Below, one piece after another: positions 8,804-17,085 of a stretch of DNA of 64,000 nucleotides. The stretch is from Natrialba sp. SSL1. Its GTDB lineage: Archaea; Halobacteriota; Halobacteria; Halobacteriales; Natrialbaceae. The notes beneath the pieces were generated by a model, which worked only from the letters and a program-made list of their open reading frames with translations, made no database searches and was not told the origin of the DNA. The stretch is from contig NZ_MASN01000017.1 in the NCBI RefSeq assembly GCF_001861355.1, forward strand, positions 62,001-126,000, written 5' to 3'. Both the position numbers and the translations under genes were made by a program. Positions within the stretch are counted from its first letter, which is position 1, and every line of letters starts with the position of its first letter.

Positions 8804-9175
8804 TTACAGTTGCGATGAGACCAACGTCGCAAGGATGATGCCAATCCCGATGCCGATCAGGGCGGCGGCGGTCAGTTCGAGGTTCAGCAGTTCGGCGCCG
8901 GCGACGACACCGATCAGGAAGCCGATACTAAAACCGGCGTAGCTACCAGCACCGCGGCGTTGGCTTTGTGAGACTTCGCCCGTAAGTCCGGCGACGACAC
9001 CGGCGACCGCAATCGCACCCGCGAGCGTTCCGATCGGCAGCGCGAGCAACATCGAGAACTGAATCATGTGCGTGATGAGCCCCTCGACGGCAGCGCTAAC
9101 GACGATGAACGTTGCGAAGCCGGACGCGATCGCGAGTGCGGGCGCGGGGACAGGCGCCGAAGTAGTGTTGGTCAT
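8804..9175 (-). CDS. Small integral membrane protein, unknown function
   Basis: A 123-residue protein with four hydrophobic segments (about residues 12-30, 38-62, 78-94 and 98-119) separated by short loops, one containing GEVSQSQRRGAG. There is no signal peptidase site. The start MTNTTSAPVP at 9175 gives a short cytoplasmic N-terminus and lies below a purine-rich aaaacgg stretch. It has no recognised domain and is divergent from the ThiR gene. Likely a haloarchaea-specific membrane protein. Confidence 0.65.
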   Translation of the reverse strand: MTNTTSAPVPAPALAIASGFATFIVVSAAVEGLITHMIQFSMLLALPIGTLAGAIAVAGVVAGLTGEVSQSQRRGAGSYAGFSIGFLIGVVAGAELLNLELTAAALIGIGIGIILATLVSSQL

Positions 9176-9381
9176 CCGTTTTTCGTAGATTCCGGCGACG
9201 GCCGTATAAATGATCCGTCGTGTCGCTGCGGGTCGACAATCGCCTACTCGCCTGTAAGTGCCCGAAAGATCGCCAGTACGCACACGAGGTCGACGAGACG
9301 CATCCCGAGACCGACGAGACCGACGTGCACACAACGAGACCCACAAGTTATTCCCCACGCGCTCGTACGCACAGCCAACAG

Positions 9382-10281
9382 ATGCAATTCGTCGAAGAGA
9401 TCGTCGTCGACGAGTTCCTGCCGACGATCCGGTCACTGTTGGCAGGCGAACTCCGCGAGCGCGGCCTCACCCAGAGCGACGTCGCAGATGTCCTCGGAAT
9501 CAGCCAAAGCGCCGTCTCGAAGTACGCCCACGGCGATGTCACGATCAACGAACGCATCGCCGACGACGAGCGCGTCAGCGCCACCATCGAAGAACTCGCT
9601 GATGGCCTCTCGACCGGCGATGTGACGCCTGTCCAGGCGCTCATCGAACTCGAGGTCCTCGTGCGCGAACTCGAGACGGGCGGCGATCTGCTCGCCCAAC
9701 TCCACGAGGAGGCGGTGCCCGAACTCGCGGACCACGGCGCGAGTTTCCGGGTGCACGACCCCGAGAGCGACCTGCGGACCAGCGAACGCGTCGTCTCGTC
9801 GCTGCGCCGCGGGTTGCGCATCCTCGAGAACGCGAGCGGTTTCGCGAACCTCATTCCAGCGGTCGGATCGAACCTCGTCGCCTGCACGCCGGATGCGGAA
9901 GGTATCGACGACGTGGCCGGCGTCCCCGGCCGCATCTTCGACGTCAAGGGTCGAACGACGGTCCCCGCTGCTCCCGAGTTCGGTGTCTCCGAACACGTCG
10001 CGACCGTGTTGCTCGCCGCACGTCGCCACGGCGCGGACGCCTCGGCGGCGATCAACATCGCCTACGATGACGACCTGCTCGCCGATCTCACCGAGCGCGG
10101 CCACGTTGCCGCCGAGTTCGACGAAGTCGACGACATCGCCTCGAGCGTTGGCGCGGCGATCGACGACGAACCCGAAGCAACCGTGCTGTACCAGACCGGC
10201 GGCACCGGTATCGAACCGCTGATTTACGTCCTCGGTGCCGATGCAGAATCCGTCGCAGACGACGTGCGGTCGTTGCTCTAG
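9382..10281 (+). CDS. thiR: ThiR thiamine regulator (HTH + ThiN-like domain)
   Basis: A 299-residue fusion. Residues about 20-50 form a Cro/XRE helix-turn-helix (GLTQSDVADVLGISQSAVSKYAHG). Residues about 125-299 form a ThiN-like domain (SFANLIPAVGSNLV-like block, VPGRIFDVKGRTTVPA, then FGVSEHVATVLLAARRHG and TGGTGIEPLIYVLG). In archaea such HTH-ThiN proteins are thiamine-biosynthesis repressors that sense thiamine phosphate through an inactive ThiN domain. The thi4 gene lies about 4 kb downstream, consistent with a local thiamine theme. No operator could be identified by eye. Confidence 0.9.
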   Translation: MQFVEEIVVDEFLPTIRSLLAGELRERGLTQSDVADVLGISQSAVSKYAHGDVTINERIADDERVSATIEELADGLSTGDVTPVQALIELEVLVRELETGGDLLAQLHEEAVPELADHGASFRVHDPESDLRTSERVVSSLRRGLRILENASGFANLIPAVGSNLVACTPDAEGIDDVAGVPGRIFDVKGRTTVPAAPEFGVSEHVATVLLAARRHGADASAAINIAYDDDLLADLTERGHVAAEFDEVDDIASSVGAAIDDEPEATVLYQTGGTGIEPLIYVLGADAESVADDVRSLL

Positions 10282-10364
10282 CGTTCGCGGTTTCGCAGAG
10301 CCACGGTAGCAGACGACGATTTATCTGTCCGGTCGTGGAACCCCGTGAGCAGAGCACCGATAGC

Positions 10365-11261
10365 ATGTCGATGGGTTCTGATTCCGATTCTAATACTGGT
10401 TCTGACTCCGACCCCGGCTCCGACGCCACCTCGGACTCCGACTCCGCATCCACATCCCAGTCCAGACCCGGACTCGAGTCCGAGTCCGCACAGGAGTTCT
10501 ACGGCCGCTGGGCGCGACTGTACGACCTGATCGCCCGCGGAACACCTGGCATCGCACGCCTCAGACGACGAGCAGCCGCCGCCTGCCGACTCGAGCGCGG
10601 CGATACCGTCGTCGAAATGGGCTGTGGAACCGGGGCGAACCTGCCGTACCTCCGAGAGCAGGTCGGCCCCGAGGGAACCGTCATCGGGGTCGACTTCACG
10701 CGGCCGGTACTCGAGCGGGCGCGTGCGATGGTCGCCGACCGCGGGTACGAAAACGTTCACGTCGTCCGTGGCGATGCGACAGAGCCGCCGTTCGCGGCCG
10801 CCGCTGATGTTGAGGTGGGTTCCAGTATTAGTGCCGGTTCCGGTACCGATACCAATACTGATACCGGCCCCAGTGGCGACGAAAACGGCGATGGGACCGA
10901 CATCGACGCGCTCCTCGCGACCTTCGTCGTTGGGATGCTCGACGATCCTGTCGGCGCGGTCGACGACTGGTGTGACCTCGTCGGTCCCGGCGGCCACGTC
11001 GTTCTCGCGAACGCCGCTCGCTGCGACGACGATCGCTGGTACTCGCTCCCGGTCAACGCCGTCTTCCGTGCGATCGTCGTCCTCTCGACGCCACCGACGA
11101 CCAAGCTGCGCTACGAAAGTGAACCGCACCTGCGACTCGACGACCGAATCGACGCGGCACACACCCGACTCAGAGAGAACTCGCAGGCCGTTGCCGACGA
11201 GACGCACGTCTTCGGCGTGGTCCGACTGACTGGCGGTGAACTTCCAACCGACACAAAATAG
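10365..11261 (+). CDS. Class I SAM-dependent methyltransferase with low-complexity insert
   Basis: About 298 residues. The glycine-rich SAM loop is VVEMGCGTGANLPYL, followed by the acidic strand VIGVDFTRP. A putative TATA (gatttatc, 10318-10325) lies too close to the GTG at 10335 for that start to be used, so the ATG at 10365 is preferred. The first ~40 residues are an almost pure Asp/Ser repeat. A second Ser/Thr/Asp/Gly-rich stretch interrupts the domain between the strand GDATEPPF and the strand LLATFVVGML, where other family members have a short loop. The substrate is unknown. It is probably functional, since all core Rossmann motifs remain. Confidence 0.85.
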   Translation: MSMGSDSDSNTGSDSDPGSDATSDSDSASTSQSRPGLESESAQEFYGRWARLYDLIARGTPGIARLRRRAAAACRLERGDTVVEMGCGTGANLPYLREQVGPEGTVIGVDFTRPVLERARAMVADRGYENVHVVRGDATEPPFAAAADVEVGSSISAGSGTDTNTDTGPSGDENGDGTDIDALLATFVVGMLDDPVGAVDDWCDLVGPGGHVVLANAARCDDDRWYSLPVNAVFRAIVVLSTPPTTKLRYESEPHLRLDDRIDAAHTRLRENSQAVADETHVFGVVRLTGGELPTDTK

Positions 11262-11320
11262 CTGCGTTCACGAGTTCGGCGGCGACTATCGTGGCTCTCG
11301 CCTCGTGCTCGTTCCTCTCG

Positions 11321-11731
11321 CTACGCCGGCACGCCGAGCCCCTCGAACTCCCGTACCTGCTCGCGAATCGCGTCCGGAATCGGCGCTGGGCGACCGGTCT
11401 CCGGATCGATCTGGACCATCGTCGTCTCCGCCGTCGTCGCCACCTCCTCACCCGTCCGGATTTCGTACGCCATCGTACAACTGCTTTCACCGAGATCGGT
11501 CACCTCGAGTGCGACGACTGGCTCGTCGTCGATCGTGATCGGCCGCTTGTAGGTGAGTTCGAGATTTGCGATAACGAAGGAGACCTCGTCCTGGGGAATG
11601 TCGAGCACCGTCTCCAGGTATTCCGTTCGCGCCGTCTCGATGTAGGTCGCGTGCACCGCATTGTTCACGTGATCGAGCGGGTCGAGATCGCGAAATCGCA
11701 CGGGTACCTCGGTCGTAAACTTCTCACTCAT
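11321..11731 (-). CDS. Acyl-CoA thioesterase, hot-dog fold (4HBT/YbgC type)
   Basis: A 136-residue single hot-dog domain. The family signature VRFRDLDPLDHVNNAVHATYIETAR contains the catalytic Asp of the D..DH.NNA pattern near residue 19. YKRPITIDDEPVVALEVTDLG and the strand CTMAYEIRTG follow. Such enzymes hydrolyse acyl-CoA thioesters; the natural substrate is unknown. The start at 11731 gives MSEKFTTEVPVRF, the expected short N-terminus. It converges with the methyltransferase gene. Confidence 0.92.
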   Translation of the reverse strand: MSEKFTTEVPVRFRDLDPLDHVNNAVHATYIETARTEYLETVLDIPQDEVSFVIANLELTYKRPITIDDEPVVALEVTDLGESSCTMAYEIRTGEEVATTAETTMVQIDPETGRPAPIPDAIREQVREFEGLGVPA

Positions 11732-11819
11732 TGTGTGTTTGAAGGAGTGCCCGACAAAAGTACACGTCGATTCCGGCGATGACTGTCGCCCGTTCGCATG
11801 TCCCGTCAGTGCCAGACGG

Positions 11820-12605
11820 TCAGTGAGACGCTGCCGCGTCGTACAATGGTGCGTGTTGTTCACAAAACGCCGGTTCCCTGAGCTGGGCCTCAACCAGATC
11901 CTCGTGATAGTGAGCGTTGAAGAGCCGACACCCCTCCCGATCGCAGAAGGCGTCCCCGGTCTGCAAGTAGTGCACCGCCTGCAACACGTACCCCTTCAGC
12001 GCGTCCGTCGTCCGTGGATCGTCCTCGATCAGAAAGTCGCCCTCAACCTGGTTCTCGAGTACCTCCCGCGGCGGCGAGTCTCCCGACAGGAGCGCATGCC
12101 GTTGCTTCTCCTTGTAGTACGCCTCCGGCTTCGCCGGCGCTTCGTAGAGCCCCGGCACCGACACGAGCGCGGGCTGGCCGAGAACGTTCACGCGCTTGTG
12201 CCACCGGCCGTCGTGCTCACCCCAGGTCCCGAGAACGCGGTCGAGCACCGGCACGTGAAGCGTCTCGAGGTCGCGTTCGGCCGGCGGAAGCGCACCATTC
12301 AGCGCCCGCTGGACGCCCACCCCGTCGTAGAGCACCCCGCCCGCGCGCTCGGGGGACTCGAGTGCCCGCTCCTCGTAGCGAATCGTACCGAGCATCGTAT
12401 TGCCCGTGTCTCGGTCGTAGGGTGATTTCACGCGCGCCGCGGCGAACTGTTCGGCGAGGTCATTGTCGTCGCCGCTGTGGTGTACATCGAGGAATCGGTC
12501 CCGGACTGTGACCGCTGCGTCGACGCGAGGAGCGAGCCAGTCGCCGATGGCGTCGACGTCGGCGACGGTCGTCGGCGCGCGGTAGAGAACGATCTGATCG
12601 ACCAT
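11820..12605 (-). CDS. Haloarchaeal conserved protein, possible DUF6775 putative metallopeptidase
   Basis: A 261-residue protein opening MVDQIVLYRAP. The C-terminal third holds a metal-site-like array FCDREGCRLFNAHYHEDLV, then AQLREPAFCEQH, with three Cys and several His. A haloarchaeal family annotated as putative metallopeptidase (DUF6775) shares this kind of ending, but I recall that from memory only. The middle contains MLGTIRYEERAL and VLGTWGEHDGRWHKRVNVLG. There is no signal peptide, so it is probably cytoplasmic. A function other than metal binding is not proposed. Confidence 0.65.
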   Translation of the reverse strand: MVDQIVLYRAPTTVADVDAIGDWLAPRVDAAVTVRDRFLDVHHSGDDNDLAEQFAAARVKSPYDRDTGNTMLGTIRYEERALESPERAGGVLYDGVGVQRALNGALPPAERDLETLHVPVLDRVLGTWGEHDGRWHKRVNVLGQPALVSVPGLYEAPAKPEAYYKEKQRHALLSGDSPPREVLENQVEGDFLIEDDPRTTDALKGYVLQAVHYLQTGDAFCDREGCRLFNAHYHEDLVEAQLREPAFCEQHAPLYDAAASH

Positions 12606-12702
12606 ATATTCACTAGTTGTACCACACCGTGAATCAGTTACGGTCGCCGCGCTGACCGAGATCCGTACGTTTATTCTGCCTCGCAGTCACAGTTCAGATG
12701 AC

Positions 12703-13014
12703 ATGTTCCCACCGCCCGTCTCGCGCGAGTCGGTGGTTCCCGACGGCGCGAACCCTCTCACCCGCGCGTATCAGGACGTTATCGTCTACGAGAGCGCCGA
12801 TCCGGACGACGTGCTCTACGAGGGCCCGATCGTCGTCCACGCGAACGGCTGGCTCGAACTCGAGGGCGACCGACTGCTCTCACCGAGTGCGGTCCACCAC
12901 ATCGATATCTACGACGACGAGCCCGATCCCGCGGCTCGCACGGACGAGCGGACTGACCGAGAGGACGGCGGCACTGGCAACGGTGCCGATGGAACCGACG
13001 AGTACGGCTTCTAA
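12703..13014 (+). CDS. Small conserved haloarchaeal protein
   Basis: A 103-residue protein with a compact first part (residues 1-72) ending in GWLELEGDRLLSPSAVHHID, then an Asp/Gly/Arg-rich tail. The aromatic/hydrophobic spacing (VIVYESADP, VLYEGPIVV) predicts a small beta-sheet domain. A T-rich promoter-like element (acgtttattctg, about 12666-12677) lies about 30 nt before the ATG, suggesting a leaderless transcript. No homology-based function is recognised. Confidence 0.7.
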   Translation: MFPPPVSRESVVPDGANPLTRAYQDVIVYESADPDDVLYEGPIVVHANGWLELEGDRLLSPSAVHHIDIYDDEPDPAARTDERTDREDGGTGNGADGTDEYGF

Positions 13015-13040
13015 CGCGTCCCCCACTCACCGTCCACCCG

Positions 13041-13931
13041 CTACCCGTCGACGAACGACGGCCCATCCGCCGGTTCGTCTTCAGCATCTCGCCAGGAGTG
13101 AGCAGGCTCCCACCCCAACTCTGCTCGCGCCTTCGCCGTCGAGAACGCAGACTCGTCGCCCTCGAGTGCACACTCTTCAGGCAGGTCGCCGAAGACAGCC
13201 TCGATCGTCTCAGCAGTGGGCCGATCCAGAAAGTTCTCCGCGGCGACGGCGAGGTACGTTTCGTGGCCAGCGTGTGCGTTCTCGAGCGCTGCGTCCACGA
13301 TCGAGACCACGTCGCGCACGTCGACGTAGGTCCAGAAGTTGCCGTTCGGCTCGGCGGTTTCGGGGTCAAACTGATCGCGCGCGGCCGCCATTTGCTGCTC
13401 TCCCGGGAAGGTAACCCAGGACGGCCGGATCGATGTCACCGAGACGCCGTGCTTGCGCGCGGTCATGGCTGCGATATCCTCGCCGACGAGCTTCGAGGTC
13501 GCGTAGGGGTCCTCGGGCCGACGCGGATGGGACTCGTCGATCGGGAAGTACTCGGGTAGCCACGGTTCCGCCGCGAATACGGACCCGTAGATGCTCTCAC
13601 TCGACGCCCAGACTACGTTCGCACCCGCCTGGCCGGCCGCCTCGAGGACGTGGTACGTGCTCGTGACGTTCGTCAGGAACGTCTTCGCGTCGGGTTCGAT
13701 GCCCACGCGCGGAATCGCCGCGAAGTGGACCACGGCGTCCGGGTCGAACGACAGCATTGCATCCCACGCCTGTCCCTGATCGGTGAGGTCAGCAGCCAGG
13801 AACGTGACGTTCTCGCGCTCTCTGGGTGGTCGGTCGAGATCGAGGCCGAGTACCTCGTGGCCTGCAGCCGCGAAATGGTCCACGAGCCAGCTTCCGACAC
13901 CGCCGGTCGCACCGGTGACGACAATCTTCAT
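13041..13931 (-). CDS. NAD-dependent epimerase/dehydratase (extended SDR)
   Basis: A 296-residue extended short-chain dehydrogenase. The NAD-binding motif is VTGATGGVGSWLVDHF (residues 5-20), with the acidic residue LDLDR that favours NAD. The active site is Ser in SSESIYG and YATSK (Y-x-x-x-K, about residue 143). VHFAAIPRVG is the conserved strand-4 motif. Such proteins act on nucleotide sugars or related carbonyls; the exact substrate cannot be read. It converges with the small protein gene at 12703, 26 nt apart. Confidence 0.9.
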   Translation of the reverse strand: MKIVVTGATGGVGSWLVDHFAAAGHEVLGLDLDRPPRERENVTFLAADLTDQGQAWDAMLSFDPDAVVHFAAIPRVGIEPDAKTFLTNVTSTYHVLEAAGQAGANVVWASSESIYGSVFAAEPWLPEYFPIDESHPRRPEDPYATSKLVGEDIAAMTARKHGVSVTSIRPSWVTFPGEQQMAAARDQFDPETAEPNGNFWTYVDVRDVVSIVDAALENAHAGHETYLAVAAENFLDRPTAETIEAVFGDLPEECALEGDESAFSTAKARAELGWEPAHSWRDAEDEPADGPSFVDG

Positions 13932-14135
13932 ATCGCCACCCTGTGGCCCACTGTCGAAAACAGTGTGGATTCGTCGCCCCTGTCGCTGTTTTTCGGTGTG
14001 GCTGCCTCGTGAAGATAGCTGTGGCTATGTTGATCGAGGGGATCTGTACTGTACGTGGTTGTACTCGAGTCTACCCGAACTCACATCGCGGTGCGTTGCT
14101 CGTCGAGCGAACAGCGCAACTGCTCCGGGGATTCG
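13932..14135. other. Intergenic region without recognisable gene
   Basis: Between the epimerase start and the thi4 terminator no frame has convincing coding character. GC is locally lower than in the genes. The start-proximal end should hold the epimerase promoter on the minus strand, but no clear TATA box was singled out. Confidence 0.4.
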
Positions 14136-14158
14136 AAAACCGGTGGGCGAACCCACCG
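14136..14158 (-). terminator. Hairpin plus T-run after thi4
   Basis: On the minus strand CGGTGGG-TTCG-CCCACCG (14158 to 14141) forms a perfect 7-bp stem with a TTCG loop and is directly followed by GTTTT (14140-14136), about 40 nt after the thi4 stop. It looks like a bacterial intrinsic terminator and probably ends or protects the thi4 transcript. Confidence 0.6.
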
Positions 14159-14197
14159 AAAACATGACTGAGAGTGACTGTGGGGAGTCGCTAGTGA

Positions 14198-15127
14198 TTA
14201 GTCGTCTGCTGGCGCAGCGCGGGAGGTGAGCTCGACAGGCTCGGCGTCGACCTCGAGTTCGTCGAGTGCGACCTGGGCGGCGCGCTTGCCGGAGACGAGC
14301 ATAGCACCGAACGTCGGGCCCATGCGCGGGAGGCCGTAGGTCGTCGCGGTCGCCATACCGGTCGCGATCAGGCCCTCGTGGACGAGGCCGGTGTGCTCGA
14401 CGATGGCATCTTCGGACTTACCGACCCACATCGAGTCGTGGCCGGGCGAGTCGTGGCCGGGAGCGCCGTACGTGTCGTCGTCGGTCTGGTCCATGACCGT
14501 TCCGCGCTCTCTGGCGTCCTGAACGCCAGGTGCGTCGAGGACGCCGCGCTCGTCGAGTTTGGTGATCGCCATCGCGTCGTGACCCGTCGCGTCGATGACG
14601 AGGTCCGCTTCGACCGCGATCGGGTCGACACAGGTGATCTCACGCGGGAGCGCGTGGACCGGCGTCCAGTTCATGACGATCCCGGAGACCTTGTGGTCTT
14701 CGCGGATGACGATGTCCGTGAACTCGGTCATGTTCTGCATCTTCGCGCCGGCGTCGCAGGCGGCCTTGATGAGCCCGGAACACGCCTCGGGTCCGTTCGC
14801 GACGTAGAGTCCCTCGCTGTCCTGGGACTGCTTGTAGGAGACCTCGAGTTCGTCGAGAACCTGCTGTGCAGGGTCCCGGACGGTGATCTTGTTCATCAGG
14901 AAGCCACCGAGCCAGAAGCCGCCGCCGAGGTAGTTGTTCTTCTCGACGACCATCGTCTTGACGCCGCGCTCGGAGAGTTCCTTCGCGGCGGTCAGTCCCG
15001 AGGGACCGCCCCCGACGATGATGACATCTGAATCCGAGAAGTCCATGAACTCCTCGGTCCACTCCTGCCCGATTGCGCGTGTTACGTCCGCTTCGCCGAC
15101 GTCGCTGAACTGTTCGAACTCGCTCAT
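14198..15127 (-). CDS. thi4: Thiamine thiazole synthase Thi4 (Cys, sulfide-donor type)
   Basis: A 309-residue enzyme of the Thi4 family, making the thiazole moiety of thiamine from NAD and glycine. The dinucleotide-binding motif [17 protein letters not shown] is at residues about 35-51, with [12 protein letters not shown] and ATGHDAMA. The residue homologous to the sacrificial cysteine of yeast and Haloferax Thi4 is present in [14 protein letters not shown], so a Cys-dependent type is expected rather than the His-containing sulfide-dependent type of methanogens. The start at 15127 gives [10 protein letters not shown]. Regulation by the ThiR encoded at 9382 is likely but not visible as a site. 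Confidence 0.95.
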   Translation of the reverse strand: MSEFEQFSDVGEADVTRAIGQEWTEEFMDFSDSDVIIVGGGPSGLTAAKELSERGVKTMVVEKNNYLGGGFWLGGFLMNKITVRDPAQQVLDELEVSYKQSQDSEGLYVANGPEACSGLIKAACDAGAKMQNMTEFTDIVIREDHKVSGIVMNWTPVHALPREITCVDPIAVEADLVIDATGHDAMAITKLDERGVLDAPGVQDARERGTVMDQTDDDTYGAPGHDSPGHDSMWVGKSEDAIVEHTGLVHEGLIATGMATATTYGLPRMGPTFGAMLVSGKRAAQVALDELEVDAEPVELTSRAAPADD

Positions 15128-15251
15128 ACAACTAGGTGGTATCATCCGGTAGTGAAAAGTCTGTCGCGATGATTTGCAAGCAGTCACCCACCGCGAGCGA
15201 AACGGACGGGCGCTGGAGGCAACCCTAACGGAGAAAATAAAATGGTTCCCA

Positions 15252-15333
15252 ATAGTAACAACTGAAACTGTTCACACACCAATCGCGCAGCCTCCGTTCG
15301 ATTGGGTGTGCACTGACTTTCAGTGGCTACTAT
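15252..15333 (+). repeat. Palindromic MITE-like repeat, copy 1
   Basis: An ~82 bp imperfect inverted repeat. The left arm starts ATAGTAACAACTGAAACTG and ends CACACACCAATCG. The reverse complement of the right arm starts ATAGTAGCCACTGAAAGTC and ends CACACCCAATCG, with about 13 nt between arms. Its right arm shares a 26-bp exact match (15305-15330) with copy 2 near 48.1 kb, and a reverse-oriented relative lies at 18222-18292. The right end creates a TATA-like ACTATAG 66 nt before the citrate-synthase/winged-helix gene. No transposase is encoded, so it is MITE-like. Confidence 0.8.
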
Positions 15334-15400
15334 AGTTGCTGTACCGCGAGAACGTCCCCCGTAACACTGTTGATAGCATGCGTACAATAGTCGAGACACT

Positions 15401-16846
15401 GTGACCCCTTCCGTCTTCGATCCTGGCCTCTCTTTCACCGCAGTCGCTGAAACTGGCCTCAGCGAAATCGATGGCGACACCGGCGAATTTCGAATTCAGG
15501 GGTTCGAAATCGAAGACCTCGCCGAGAACGCGGCGTACGAAGAGGTTGTGTGGCTGTTGTTTAACGGGCGACTCCCAACCGATAACGAGTTAGCCACGTT
15601 CACGAACGAGCTCTCGTCCGCTCGAAGCCTCACAGATACCATCTACAGTCTGATTCAGGAGGGTGCAGAAGAAGGTGTACCGGCAATAGACACACTCCGT
15701 ATGGGGTTGGGAGCGGGAAGCCTCTCTTTCGACAGCGAGGATACCCTCATGGCTACCCGACGCGTCGTCGCAATCTGTCCACCGATCATCGCAGCTTACT
15801 GGCGATATCGCCAAGGGAGAGAGCCCATCCAGCCACGTGACGACCTAACTCACACGGAGAATTTCTTGTACATGCTCTCTGGGGTAGAGCCGGCCGCATC
15901 CACTGTGAAGGGGTTAGAGACGTATCTAATTACGATCATTGAGCACGGTCTCAATGCGTCAACGTTTGCCGCTCGAATTATTGGCTCAACTGGGTCTGAT
16001 CCCTTTTCGGCGGCCACCGGTGCCGTCGGGGCACTCAAGGGACCACGGCACGGTGGCGCACTCAAACGAGTTAGTGAGATGCTCACTGGCCTTGACAACG
16101 GGACGGACCCAGCAACGTTTGTTCAAGAGCGACTGGAAGGCGACGGGTCGTTTCCCGGATTTGGTCATATCGTCTATAACACCCGAGACCCGCGAGCGGA
16201 AATCGTCGAACAAGCTGCAGAACGCGTGGGCGGGAAACAAGATTCGACACCGTTTCTTCGGAACGCACGCCAGCTCGAGGCTGTGGCTGCGGAGTATTTC
16301 ACCGAACAGTATCCCAAGCGACAACTGCACGTGACTGTCGATTACTACGCAGCAGTCCTCCTTTCCGAACTCGACATTCCACCAGAACTGTTCACCGCGA
16401 TCTTTGCGATCGGACGTTCCGCCGGTTGGATGGCCCACTACCTTGAACAGCTCGAAAGCGAGACACTCCTTCGTCCTCGAACACGATATGTCGGTCCAGA
16501 CGAACGGTCGTGGATTTCGCGCTCGGACAGATTCGTCGCTGGCGATTCGAGCCCTCCTTCATCCACCGACCTGAAGGGAATCTCCTCAATCCTTGGCACG
16601 CTTTCAGAACCCGCTCGGTTGGAAATCTCATTGATTCTGTATGAGTCGGCGGAACCACTTTCGTACTCGTCGATTCGAGCACAGAGTTCGATTGAGGATA
16701 AGGGGCGGTTCAACTATCATCTCCGGAAACTTCGTCGCATCTACATCACGAATACAGCGGCTGGCTATTCGTTGACTGACACGGGTCGGAAAGTCGTCGA
16801 GATGCTCGTCGATGACGAGCAATTGCTCGCACAAACAATCGAATAG
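15401..16846 (+). CDS. Citrate synthase fused to C-terminal winged-helix DNA-binding domain
   Basis: A 481-residue protein with a GTG start. Residues 1 to about 375 are a small-type citrate synthase: EHGLNAST, GPRHGGA (His equivalent to pig H274), PGFGHIVYNTRDPRAE (H320 equivalent), TVDYYAAVLL (D375 equivalent), and RSAGWMAHYLEQ with LLRPRTRY for citrate-binding Arg. Residues about 395-480 are a winged helix of the kind common in haloarchaeal regulators: ISSILGTLSEPARLEISLIL, then KGRFNYHLRKLRRIYI and GYSLTDTGRKVVEMLV. The catalytic set looks complete, but conserved neighbours differ (GGA-L instead of GGA-N; GH-I-VY instead of GH-R-VY; T before VD instead of N). I infer a metabolite-sensing regulator or bifunctional enzyme-regulator. 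Lower GC than neighbours and flanking repeats suggest acquisition. Confidence 0.88.
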   Translation: MTPSVFDPGLSFTAVAETGLSEIDGDTGEFRIQGFEIEDLAENAAYEEVVWLLFNGRLPTDNELATFTNELSSARSLTDTIYSLIQEGAEEGVPAIDTLRMGLGAGSLSFDSEDTLMATRRVVAICPPIIAAYWRYRQGREPIQPRDDLTHTENFLYMLSGVEPAASTVKGLETYLITIIEHGLNASTFAARIIGSTGSDPFSAATGAVGALKGPRHGGALKRVSEMLTGLDNGTDPATFVQERLEGDGSFPGFGHIVYNTRDPRAEIVEQAAERVGGKQDSTPFLRNARQLEAVAAEYFTEQYPKRQLHVTVDYYAAVLLSELDIPPELFTAIFAIGRSAGWMAHYLEQLESETLLRPRTRYVGPDERSWISRSDRFVAGDSSPPSSTDLKGISSILGTLSEPARLEISLILYESAEPLSYSSIRAQSSIEDKGRFNYHLRKLRRIYITNTAAGYSLTDTGRKVVEMLVDDEQLLAQTIE

Positions 16847-16856
16847 ACGGATCACG

Positions 16857-17023
16857 ATAGGGAAGCAGATTTACCCCGTCGTATTGTGTCTCTTTCATAG
16901 ATCGAGCACTCCTTGAAAACCTCTAATGGAGTGTACCCACTCGTTTCTGAACGAATAGCCACACACGAGAACAATCCATTCACTGCCTGATCTGTTCCTG
17001 TGGTCGATGATGAGTTGTGGTCG
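16857..17023. other. Spacer between the two citrate synthase genes
   Basis: The whole gap (16847-17085) is about 240 nt and AT-richer than the genome. Frames here are short or of improbable composition, so no gene is called. The gap is too long for simple translational coupling; a separate promoter for the second gene is likely. A dyad at 17024-17043 is listed separately. Confidence 0.4.
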
Positions 17024-17043
17024 TGGAGAAATGGTCTTCTCCA
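17024..17043. promoter_or_regulatory. Perfect dyad TGGAGAA-N6-TTCTCCA, candidate operator
   Basis: A perfect 7-bp inverted repeat with 6-nt spacer, 43 nt before the ATG of the second citrate synthase. Size and symmetry suit a dimeric winged-helix regulator, and the adjacent gene encodes one. The assignment as its operator is inference. On RNA it could alternatively form a short hairpin. Confidence 0.4.
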
Positions 17044-17085
17044 AAGCCCTATCCCCAATTCTTCCGTCTCTCTATATGAACTAAC

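Noticed and set aside
15128-15251. TPP riboswitch upstream of thi4
   Set aside because: No thi-box-like CTGAGA/ACCTG pair was found on the minus strand; thiamine control by ThiR is more likely.
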